Positions 6,809 to 12,248 of a DNA stretch of 12,248 nucleotides are shown here, one piece after another. The position numbers were made by a program, and so were the translations under genes. Below the pieces are notes generated by a model that saw nothing but the letters and a program-made list of their open reading frames with translations, was not told the DNA's origin and ran no database searches. How positions within the stretch are numbered: the first letter of the stretch is position 1; each line of letters opens with the position of its first letter. Origin of the DNA: CAZIXN01 sp039180415 (lineage in GTDB: Bacteria > Planctomycetota > Phycisphaerae > Phycisphaerales > Phycisphaeraceae); assembly GCA_039180415.1 (NCBI GenBank), contig JBCDDH010000093.1, positions 1 to 12,248 of the forward strand, in the 5' to 3' direction.

Positions 6809-7960
6809 CTATTCACGCGGCGTTTGGGGATCGATCACGTTCGGCGTGGTCGGGTTGGGCGTGCCGGTCTCGGGGTTGACGACGTGGGGCGGCTTGAAGC
6901 CGGTGAACAAGACGCTGGTCTTCAAGGCGTCGCGGAGGAAGCGGGCGGGCAGGCCGTGGTCTTTGCCGGTGAGCGGTTGGGTCAGGCGGCACAGCGCGGT
7001 GCCGGCGATCAGCGCGAGGTCGGCCAGCGCGGCTATGGGTTTGCCGTGGTGCTTGAGCCAGTAGCGGTGGCGGGCCTGGAACCAGTAGGCGGCGCGGGGC
7101 TTGGCTTTCTTCTTGGCTTTGGCGGCCGCGTCGGTCTGGGCGTGGGTGACGCCGGTGGTTTGCCCGACGAGGTGGACGACGCGGGAGGCGGGCACGTACC
7201 ACGTTTCGTAGCCGGCTTTCTTGGCGCTGTGGCAGTAGTCGATGTCGTCGAAATAGGTGTAGTAGGCGTCGTCGAGCGGGCCGATCTGCTCGAGGACGTC
7301 GCGGCGGATGATCAAAGACGCGCCGGCGACCCAGTCGGCCTTCGCGTTGCCCGGCGGGATCGGCATGCCCACCGCTTGGTTCCGCAGCAGGCGGTAGATC
7401 GGGCCAAGATGCGAAGCGCTTTGGAATTCGCTGCGGAGCGAGAAGAAGCGGAACGCGGAGACCTGGGGGTTGGCGGACGCCGCGGCCGCTTGAGCGCCGC
7501 GGCTTTGCAGCCAATCGGTCGGGGTCGGGTGGCTGGGGGGGAGGTCTTCGAGGCGGGAGCCGGCACAGCCGACGCGGGCGTTCCGCGGATCGTCCATGAA
7601 AGCGACGAGTTCGCGGAAGGCCCCGGGGTAGGGGAGCGTGTCGTTGTTGAGCAGCAGGACGTAGTCCGGCGGGTTTTCGGACGCCAGCGCGGGGCGGATC
7701 ACGGCGTTGTTGCCGCCGCAAAAGCCGAGGTTGGGAGCGATGGCGGTGAGGGCGCACCAGTCGGCGTAGCCGCGGTCGGCGATGAAATCGGCGAGGCGTT
7801 TCGCTTCGCCGGGCTTGGAGCCGTTGTCGCAGAGGCCGACGCGGATGCCCGGACGCCCGCAGCTGTCGGAGACCTCGTCGCGGATCGGGGCGATGGCGTC
7901 GAGGCAGTCGGCCGTAAGCTGGAAGCCGTTGTAGTTGACGAGGACGATCAGGAGTTTCAT
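6809..7960 (-). CDS. Family 2 glycosyltransferase, WbbL/rhamnosyltransferase-like
   Basis: This 383-residue GT-A enzyme is the only gene on the - strand. Landmarks are LIVLVNYNGF (residues 4-13), CDNGS (44-48), NLGFCGGNN (77-85), LLLNNDT (102-108) in the position of the metal-binding DxD motif, WVAGASLIIRRDVLEQIG (210-227), and FDDIDYCHSAKKAGY (237-251), the acceptor-side acidic motif of WbbL-like enzymes, followed by HLVGQTTG (263-270). A lysine-rich patch (281-287, KAKKKAK) and a helix near 310-325 may allow membrane association. Such enzymes add rhamnose or another sugar to a lipid-linked intermediate on the cytoplasmic face. The frame is open upstream to 8131, but ATG 7960 starts exactly at the first beta strand. 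No Shine-Dalgarno sequence is visible. It converges on the CDP-sugar cassette and diverges from the acetyltransferase operon. The sugar is unknown. Confidence 0.85.
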   Translation of the reverse strand: MKLLIVLVNYNGFQLTADCLDAIAPIRDEVSDSCGRPGIRVGLCDNGSKPGEAKRLADFIADRGYADWCALTAIAPNLGFCGGNNAVIRPALASENPPDYVLLLNNDTLPYPGAFRELVAFMDDPRNARVGCAGSRLEDLPPSHPTPTDWLQSRGAQAAAASANPQVSAFRFFSLRSEFQSASHLGPIYRLLRNQAVGMPIPPGNAKADWVAGASLIIRRDVLEQIGPLDDAYYTYFDDIDYCHSAKKAGYETWYVPASRVVHLVGQTTGVTHAQTDAAAKAKKKAKPRAAYWFQARHRYWLKHHGKPIAALADLALIAGTALCRLTQPLTGKDHGLPARFLRDALKTSVLFTGFKPPHVVNPETGTPNPTTPNVIDPQTPRE

Positions 7961-8083
7961 GCGGGTTGGGCGTGATGGTGGCGAGTGGCTGGTGTCGCCG
8001 GTTTGGCCGATAGTGAGAGATAGGATCGACGTGATCCGGACCCGCCCGCAAGGCCCAGGACTCTCCGCCGCAAGGTATCGGAC
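7961..8083. promoter_or_regulatory. Divergent intergenic region, presumed promoters for both directions
   Basis: These 123 bases lie between two divergent starts, so they should contain promoters for the - strand glycosyltransferase and the + strand operon. I find no convincing -35/-10 pair on either strand. The most AT-containing part is 8010-8036. It includes a small inverted repeat, GGATC (8023-8027) and GATCC (8033-8037) with a 5-base spacer, which could be an operator. AAGG at 8072-8075 is 8 bases before the GTG at 8084 and may be its ribosome binding site. Confidence 0.35.
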
Positions 8084-8728
8084 GTGCCCCCCGAAGCACC
8101 GAAGCAAGCCGCGCCCGAACTGATGGACCACGCCCGCACCGGCACCGGCGCGGACGGCCTGGGTTTATGCGCGTTGATCCGGGAAGACCTGGCGACGCAC
8201 GGCGGCGACTGGACCCGGCCCGGCTTCCGCGCGCTGGCGGTGTACCGCTTCGGCGTGTGGCGGATGCGGTGGCCGAAGGCGGTGCGGTTCCCGCTGTCCG
8301 TGCTTTATCGGATGATGCAGCGCAAGGTGCGGAACACGTACGGCATCGAGCTGGAATACTCGGCGAAGGTCGGTCGGCGGCTGACGATCGAACACCAACA
8401 CGGCATCGCGATCCACGGGTGCTGCGTAATCGGCGACGACTGCTTCGTGCGGCAGGGCGTAACCCTGGGGAACAAGACGCTGGACCGGCCGTATGACGCG
8501 CCGCGGTTGGGCGACCGGGTGAACGTCGGCGCGGGGGCGAAGGTGTTGGGCGCGGTGAGCCTGGGCGACGGATCGCAGGTCGGGGCGAACGCGGTGGTGC
8601 TGAAAGACGTGCCCGGCGGGGCGATCGCGGTCGGGGTACCGGCGGTGGTGAAGGGCGTCGCGCGTGAAGTCGGAGCCGACCCCGCGGCGGCACCGCCGCG
8701 GGCTTTCGTGGAGCAGGGACATGAGTGA
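8084..8728 (+). CDS. CysE-like left-handed beta-helix acetyltransferase (polysaccharide O-acetyltransferase)
   Basis: This 214-residue protein has an N-terminal helical part (to about residue 85) and a hexapeptide-repeat beta helix (about 88-190), as in serine acetyltransferase relatives. AKVGRRLTIEHQHGIAIHG (94-112) aligns with the CysE catalytic region; H104 matches the catalytic His. By my memory of E. coli CysE, the partner Asp is Glu here (E89), and the second active-site His is missing, with DAPRLGD in its place (138-144). That, plus the context, argues for acetylation of a sugar rather than of serine. NVGAGAKVLGAV (147-158) and GVPAVVKG (184-191) end the helix. The GTG at 8084 has AAGG 8 bases upstream; ATG 8123 is an alternative start. 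The last 8 bases overlap the next gene, so it is the first gene of an operon. Confidence 0.8.
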   Translation: MPPEAPKQAAPELMDHARTGTGADGLGLCALIREDLATHGGDWTRPGFRALAVYRFGVWRMRWPKAVRFPLSVLYRMMQRKVRNTYGIELEYSAKVGRRLTIEHQHGIAIHGCCVIGDDCFVRQGVTLGNKTLDRPYDAPRLGDRVNVGAGAKVLGAVSLGDGSQVGANAVVLKDVPGGAIAVGVPAVVKGVAREVGADPAAAPPRAFVEQGHE

Positions 8729-9767
8729 AGCCGGCGATGAACGCGTGGGCGTGGTGGTGATCGGCCGGAACGAGGGGCCGCGGCTGTCGCGGTGCCTGTC
8801 GTCGGTGACCCGCGACGACACGACGGTGGTGTACGTCGATTCGGCGTCGAGCGACGGGAGCGTCGAACGCGCGAAGCAGTTGGGCGTGCACGTGCTCGAA
8901 TTGTCCGGCGGGAAGATGACGGCGGCGCGCGGGCGGCAAGCCGGGCTGGACTGGCTCGGCCGGGAGCACCCGCAGATCGCGTGGGTGCACTTCATCGACG
9001 GCGACTGCGTGATGGACCCGGACTGGCTGGACGCGGCCAAGGCGACGCTGCGGAGCGACGCGTCGTACGTCGGCGTGACGGGGCGGCGGCACGAGGCGGA
9101 CCTGGCGGGCTCGGTGTGGAACCGGCTGATCGACATGGACTGGAACCTCGAGCCGGGCGAGGTGCCTTACTTCGGCGGCGACGCGTTGGCGAAGATCGAC
9201 GCGATCGCGGCGGTGGGCGGGTGGAACCCGGGATTGATCGCCGGCGAAGAACCCGAACTCTGCTTCCGGATGCGCAAGCAGGGCGGGCGGGTCTGGCGGC
9301 TCGACCGGTTGATGTGCGAGCACGACATCGCGATGACGCGCTTCGGGGAGTACTGGAAGCGCAGCCGGCGCTCGGGGCACGCGTACGCGGAGGTCGGCTG
9401 GCTGCACCGCGACGGCGACGGCTGGCCGTGGCTGACGCGGGCGGTGGCGTTGGTGCTGCAGGGGTTGGTGTTGCCGGCGTTGATCGTGGCGGCGCTGATC
9501 GCGGCGGCCGCGTGGTGGCCGGCGGTGTTCGTCGCGGCGGTGCTGGTCGCGCCGTTTTTCTGGTGGACCGCGCGGATGGTGCGGTGGTGCACGAAGCGCG
9601 GCTACCCGTTCGGCGATTCGCTGCGGTACGCGGCGGCGAACGTGGCGTGCCGGCCGGCGGGGGCGTGGGGCGTGCTGCAGTACGTGTGGGGCTGCTTGAC
9701 GGGGCGGCGGACGACGCTGATCGAATACAAGGCCGGGGCACCCAAGACCTCCGAGGCGGCGGCGTGA
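8721..9767 (+). CDS. Membrane-anchored family 2 glycosyltransferase
   Basis: This 348-residue protein has a GT-A domain in residues 9-230 and two C-terminal hydrophobic segments (about 241-264 and 267-285). GT2 landmarks are VVVIGRNEG (11-19), YVDSASSDGS (38-47), the metal-binding FIDGD (91-95), PYFGGDALAKIDAI (149-162) and GEEPELCFRMRKQG (175-188), where the acidic pair supplies the likely catalytic base. KRSRRSGH (213-220) is a basic acceptor-side motif. The ATG at 8721 overlaps the preceding stop by 8 bases and is preceded by GGAGCAGGG, a good ribosome binding site, so translation is probably coupled. It should transfer a nucleotide-activated sugar to a lipid-linked acceptor at the inner membrane. 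Donor and acceptor cannot be read from the sequence. Its stop overlaps the next start by 4 bases. Confidence 0.86.
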   Translation: MSEAGDERVGVVVIGRNEGPRLSRCLSSVTRDDTTVVYVDSASSDGSVERAKQLGVHVLELSGGKMTAARGRQAGLDWLGREHPQIAWVHFIDGDCVMDPDWLDAAKATLRSDASYVGVTGRRHEADLAGSVWNRLIDMDWNLEPGEVPYFGGDALAKIDAIAAVGGWNPGLIAGEEPELCFRMRKQGGRVWRLDRLMCEHDIAMTRFGEYWKRSRRSGHAYAEVGWLHRDGDGWPWLTRAVALVLQGLVLPALIVAALIAAAAWWPAVFVAAVLVAPFFWWTARMVRWCTKRGYPFGDSLRYAAANVACRPAGAWGVLQYVWGCLTGRRTTLIEYKAGAPKTSEAAA

Positions 9768-10396
9768 AGCGCTTGCTCTACGGGTTTTACGGCGGGGCGG
9801 CGGACGGGAGCGCGGCGGCGATGCGGCTCACGGCGTCGGCGCGCGGAGCCTGGGCGCGGTTCCGCGCGTTGGCGGCGTTGCGTTCGCGGGTGGATCGGGG
9901 TTGGAGCGCCGTACCGAGCACGACACGGTTCGACGGGCCGGTGGGGGCGTCTCGAGGTTGCCGGCTGCGGCTGGGCGAACACGTGCGTTTCGGGCGGGGC
10001 GTGTGGCTGGAGACCGGCGACGCGGGCCGGATCACGATCGGTCGTCATGTACGACTCAACGCGGGCACGTTCGTGGTCAGCCACGCGGCGGTGACGATCG
10101 GCGACGACGTGTTGATCGGCGAGTACGTGTCGATCCGCGACGGGAACCACGGCGTCGCCGACCCCGCGGCCGCCGGGCCGATGCGGCTGCAGCCGATCGA
10201 CGCGGAGCCCGTGACGATCGGCGACGGGGCGTGGATCGGACGAGGCGCGACGGTGCTGCGGGGCGTGACGATCGGGAAAGAAGCGGTGGTGGCGGGCAAC
10301 GCGGTGGTGACCAAGGACGTGCCCGAAGGCGCGGTCGTGGCGGGCGTGCCGGCGAAGGTGGTGCGGTTTCGGGACGGGTTTGGAGCGGAGGGGTGA
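9764..10396 (+). CDS. WcaF/NodL-like hexapeptide-repeat O-acetyltransferase
   Basis: This 210-residue protein starts with GTG in a GTGA overlap with the preceding stop. A basic N-terminal part (1-60) leads into a left-handed beta helix (about 65-200) with repeats such as ITIGRHVRLNAG (90-101), VTIGDDVLIGE (110-120), VTIGDGAWIGRGATVLRGV (150-168) and VVAGNAVVTKDVPEGA (175-190), ending GVPAKVV (194-200). H129 in IRDGNHG is at the position of the catalytic His of NodL, LacA and WcaF-type acetyltransferases, which use acetyl-CoA to acetylate sugar hydroxyls. It is the second beta-helix acetyltransferase in this operon and belongs to a different subfamily from the CysE-like one, so the two probably act on different positions or sugars. 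Its stop overlaps the next start (GTGA). Confidence 0.82.
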   Translation: MKRLLYGFYGGAADGSAAAMRLTASARGAWARFRALAALRSRVDRGWSAVPSTTRFDGPVGASRGCRLRLGEHVRFGRGVWLETGDAGRITIGRHVRLNAGTFVVSHAAVTIGDDVLIGEYVSIRDGNHGVADPAAAGPMRLQPIDAEPVTIGDGAWIGRGATVLRGVTIGKEAVVAGNAVVTKDVPEGAVVAGVPAKVVRFRDGFGAEG

Positions 10397-11805
10397 GCGC
10401 GGAAGCGACGCCGCGTCGGGCCGGGGAAGGCGGGGTGCGCGTCGCGCTGCCGACGGTCGCGTACGTGGGGGCGGTGCTGCCCAAGCGGTCGGAGACGTTC
10501 GTGTACCGCGAGGTGCTGGGCCTGCGGGCGCGGGGGCACGGCGTGGTGGCGGCGTCGCTGCGGCCGGCGGCGGCGGCCGAGTTTCACGACGACGCGGCGC
10601 TGCGGGCGTTGGCGGAAGAAGCGGTCGTGGCATACGGCGACGGCTGGGCGGGCCGAGGACTGAGCGAAGCGCTGCGTCGCCCCGGTCGGGCGGCGCGGGC
10701 GGGTTGGCGGCTGGTGACGGCCGGGCTGGTGTCGCGGGACTTGGGGCTCCGCGGCTGGACGAAGCTGCCGGCCCAGTGGTGGGGCGGCCTGGCGTTGGCC
10801 TCGTCGCTGCGCGGGCGGAACGTCGGCCACCTCCACGCCCACATGGCCCACGCGCCCGCGACCGTCGCGATGGTCGCCGCCGACGCGCTGGGCGTGGCGT
10901 TCAGCTTCACCGGCCACGCGGCGGACCTGTTCCGCGACCGGGCCCTGCTGCGGGCCAAGCTCCGGCGGGCGGCGTTCGTGGCGTGCATCTCGGAATGGCA
11001 CCGCGGCTGGTATCGGCAGGTGGAGCCGGCGCTGCCCGACGCGCGGCTGCCGGTGATCCGCTGCGGCGTGAACCTGGACGAGTTTTCGCCCGGGGACGGT
11101 GCGGGGCGTCCGGCCGCAGGCGGCGTGGTGGTGCTGGCGGTGGGCCGGCTGGTGGCCAAGAAGGGGTTCGACGTGCTGCTGCGGGCTTGGGCGGCGTGGT
11201 TGAGCCGGCACGGATATTTGCGGAGTGCCGGCGTGGATCAGTCCGATCATCCGGAACAAACCTATCCGGAACATCCCTACGACGGTTCAACCGCGCAAGC
11301 GTCTGGCCCGATGTGCGTCATCATGGGCGATGGGCCCGAAGGAGACACCCTGCGCAGGCTGGCCAATGATCTGGATCTGGGAGAACACGTGAGCTTCACC
11401 GGAGCCGCCAACCAGGAGCAAGTCCGTGTCGCGATGCGGGATTGCGACGTGTTCGCGCTGCCCTGCCGGCCGGCGTCCGACGGCGACCGCGACGGCATCC
11501 CGGTGGTCATGATGGAGGCGATGGCCTGTGGAAAACCGGTCGTCGGCGGAGATCTTGCGGCCATCCGCGAGTTATTGACCGATAATTCCGGGGCCCGCCG
11601 CGTGGAACCCGGAAACGAAGTTATGCTCGAACAAGCGTTGGAGGAGTTACTTGGAGACGCCGACGCCCGGGCGGAAGCCGGCCGCCGCGGCCGGATGCGC
11701 GTCGCGGAGGAGTTTTCCGACGGGGTGAACTTGGATCGACTGGAGAAGGAACTGGAAAGCGTGACGCACGGGAGTGAGCCAAGGGGTCGATCGGACCATG
11801 GGTGA
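10393..11805 (+). CDS. Family 4 glycosyltransferase, WcaL/AmsK-like
   Basis: This 470-residue GT-B enzyme starts with GTG in a GTGA overlap, with GGAG at 10382-10385. GTG 10435 is a possible later start. The N-terminal domain has VLPKRSETFVYREV (28-41), typical of colanic-acid-type GT4 enzymes, HLHAHMAHAPA (146-156), FSFTGHAADLF (170-180), ACISEWHR (197-204) and VIRCGVNLDEFSP (221-233). The C-terminal donor domain has LAVGRLVAKKGFDVLLRA (248-265), IMGDGPEG (310-317), HVSFTGA (332-338) and DGIPVVMMEAMACGKPVV (367-384). The last carries E375; the first Glu of the E-x7-E motif is Asp (D367), as I remember in relatives. Between GFDVLLRAW and the MGDGPEG strand lie about 35 extra residues (271-306) rich in His, Pro and Tyr. 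From about 11205 onward GC content falls sharply and codon choice changes, suggesting recombination inside the gene. Specificity is unknown. Confidence 0.86.
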   Translation: MSAEATPRRAGEGGVRVALPTVAYVGAVLPKRSETFVYREVLGLRARGHGVVAASLRPAAAAEFHDDAALRALAEEAVVAYGDGWAGRGLSEALRRPGRAARAGWRLVTAGLVSRDLGLRGWTKLPAQWWGGLALASSLRGRNVGHLHAHMAHAPATVAMVAADALGVAFSFTGHAADLFRDRALLRAKLRRAAFVACISEWHRGWYRQVEPALPDARLPVIRCGVNLDEFSPGDGAGRPAAGGVVVLAVGRLVAKKGFDVLLRAWAAWLSRHGYLRSAGVDQSDHPEQTYPEHPYDGSTAQASGPMCVIMGDGPEGDTLRRLANDLDLGEHVSFTGAANQEQVRVAMRDCDVFALPCRPASDGDRDGIPVVMMEAMACGKPVVGGDLAAIRELLTDNSGARRVEPGNEVMLEQALEELLGDADARAEAGRRGRMRVAEEFSDGVNLDRLEKELESVTHGSEPRGRSDHG

Positions 11806-12136
11806 CCGCAGCTACTGCCTGATTACGCCGGTCCGCGACGAGGCGAAATACGCCCGGCGGACCCTCGACTCGGTGCTCGGCCAGACCGAGCCGCCGACGC
11901 GGTGGATCATCGTCGACGACGGCAGCACCGATCAGACGCCCAAGATCCTCGCCGAATACGCCGCCAAATACCCTTGCCTCCAGATCGTCACCCGCACCAA
12001 CCACGGCGCCCGCCGCGTGGGCCCGGGCGTGATCGAAGCGTTCTACGAGGGCTACCGCGCCGCGGACATGAAGCAGTTCGCGTACGTCGGCAAGATCGAC
12101 CTGGACCTGCCCAAGCGGGGGTTGCGTTCCATTTGA
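11798..12136 (+). CDS. Family 2 glycosyltransferase, truncated by a fold-back at the right end
   Basis: The ATG at 11798 overlaps the GT4 stop by 8 bases; an in-frame GTG at 11774 is an alternative. Genuine coding sequence covers 104 residues to 12109: a GT-A fold with CLITPVRDE (7-15), TLDSVLGQT (22-30), WIIVDDGSTD (36-45), and KIDLDL (99-104) with the DxD metal site. The following residues PKRGLRSI and the TGA at 12134-12136 are not genuine, because from 12110 onward the sequence is the reverse complement of the gene's own downstream part. Read on the - strand from 12171 to 12110, the frame continues after KIDLDL with LPPRYFEIL and NPRLG, which fits GT2 relatives. The true gene therefore extends past the window by an unknown length. 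It is the last visible member of the overlapping operon. Confidence 0.75.
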   Translation: MGDRSYCLITPVRDEAKYARRTLDSVLGQTEPPTRWIIVDDGSTDQTPKILAEYAAKYPCLQIVTRTNHGARRVGPGVIEAFYEGYRAADMKQFAYVGKIDLDLPKRGLRSI

Positions 12137-12248
12137 TCGAGCAGGATCTCGAAGTAGCGCGGCGGCAGGGACAGGTCCAGGTCGATCTTGCCGACGTACG
12201 CGAACTGCTTCATGTCCGCGGCGCGGTAGCCCTCGTAGAACGCTTCGA
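12033..12248. repeat. 77-bp perfect inverted duplication with a 62-base spacer (fold-back)
   Basis: Bases 12172-12248 are the exact reverse complement of 12033-12109, with no mismatch over 77 positions, and the right arm runs to the last base of the window. Both arms are the same protein-coding stretch of the GT2 gene. The strand switch lies at 12109/12110. This pattern is expected from a chimeric read or an assembly turning back on itself at a contig end; a true inverted duplication is less likely. Confidence 0.92.
12110..12171 (-). other. Displaced continuation of the terminal GT2 coding sequence
   Basis: On the - strand, from the right arm into the spacer, the reading frame of the GT2 gene stays open. 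After KIDLDL it adds about 20 residues, including LPPRYFEIL, DQMER and NPRLG, before reaching the strand switch at 12110. These residues are the expected next part of GT2 proteins of this type, where a Pro-Pro-Arg-Tyr-Phe motif follows the DxD strand. The segment should not be annotated as a separate gene. Confidence 0.8.

Noticed and set aside
7961..8131. In-frame N-terminal extension of the - strand GT2 (57 residues)
   Set aside because: It would overlap the start of the divergent acetyltransferase and has no homology-like pattern; ATG 7960 begins at the first beta strand.
6813..9407. 864-codon open frame on the - strand
   Set aside because: It runs in the wrong frame through the - strand GT2 gene and antisense to two well-recognised + strand genes, and its translation is Arg/Pro-rich without motifs.
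12033..12248. Natural cruciform, attenuator or transposon terminal repeat at the right end
   Set aside because: Both arms are the same coding sequence of the GT2 gene, the match is perfect, and the spacer is that gene's own continuation; an artefactual fold-back explains everything more simply.

Overview
The window is a high-GC bacterial locus for surface or extracellular polysaccharide synthesis. It holds eleven protein-coding genes, ten of them complete and one cut at the right end, and no rRNA, tRNA, CRISPR array or transposase that I can see. The organism is probably a planctomycete, possibly Phycisphaerae-like. This is an inference from three things: GC content often above 65%, many starts in the left half without a Shine-Dalgarno sequence, and two copies of an intergenic palindromic repeat of a kind I remember as common in planctomycete genomes.

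Layout. Left block, + strand: a multi-spanning O-antigen polymerase/ligase-like protein (87-1535) and a membrane acyltransferase (1545-2900). A nucleotide-sugar cassette follows: glucose-1-phosphate cytidylyltransferase (3010-3825), an extended SDR epimerase (4036-5055), an RmlC-like 3,5-epimerase (5147-5698) and a second SDR (5801-6763). The RmlC-like gene has one copy of the palindromic repeat on each side. A perfect 26-bp palindrome at 6776-6801 separates this block from a convergent family 2 glycosyltransferase on the - strand (6809-7960). A divergent intergenic region (7961-8083) leads into a tight + strand operon with overlapping genes: CysE-like acetyltransferase (8084-8728), membrane-anchored GT2 (8721-9767), WcaF/NodL-like acetyltransferase (9764-10396), family 4 glycosyltransferase (10393-11805) and a GT2 (11798 onward).

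How the genes work together (inference from families). The cytidylyltransferase would make CDP-glucose. The two SDRs and the 3,5-epimerase would convert it to a modified CDP-sugar. The four glycosyltransferases would build a repeat unit on a lipid carrier, the acetyltransferases would decorate it, and the membrane protein at 87-1535 would polymerise or ligate it. No initiating phosphoglycosyltransferase, flippase or export protein is in the window, so the cluster should continue on both sides.

The right end is not trustworthy. The last 77 bases are an exact reverse complement of 12033-12109, and the 62 bases between the arms, read on the - strand, carry the true continuation of the last GT2 gene. 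The apparent stop codon of that gene at 12134-12136 is therefore the product of a fold-back, most likely an assembly or amplification artefact.

Base composition is mosaic. Coding strands left of the palindrome, and the - strand GT2, favour C over G. The 8084-11200 operon strongly favours G over C. The GT4 gene changes composition abruptly in its middle, near 11205.
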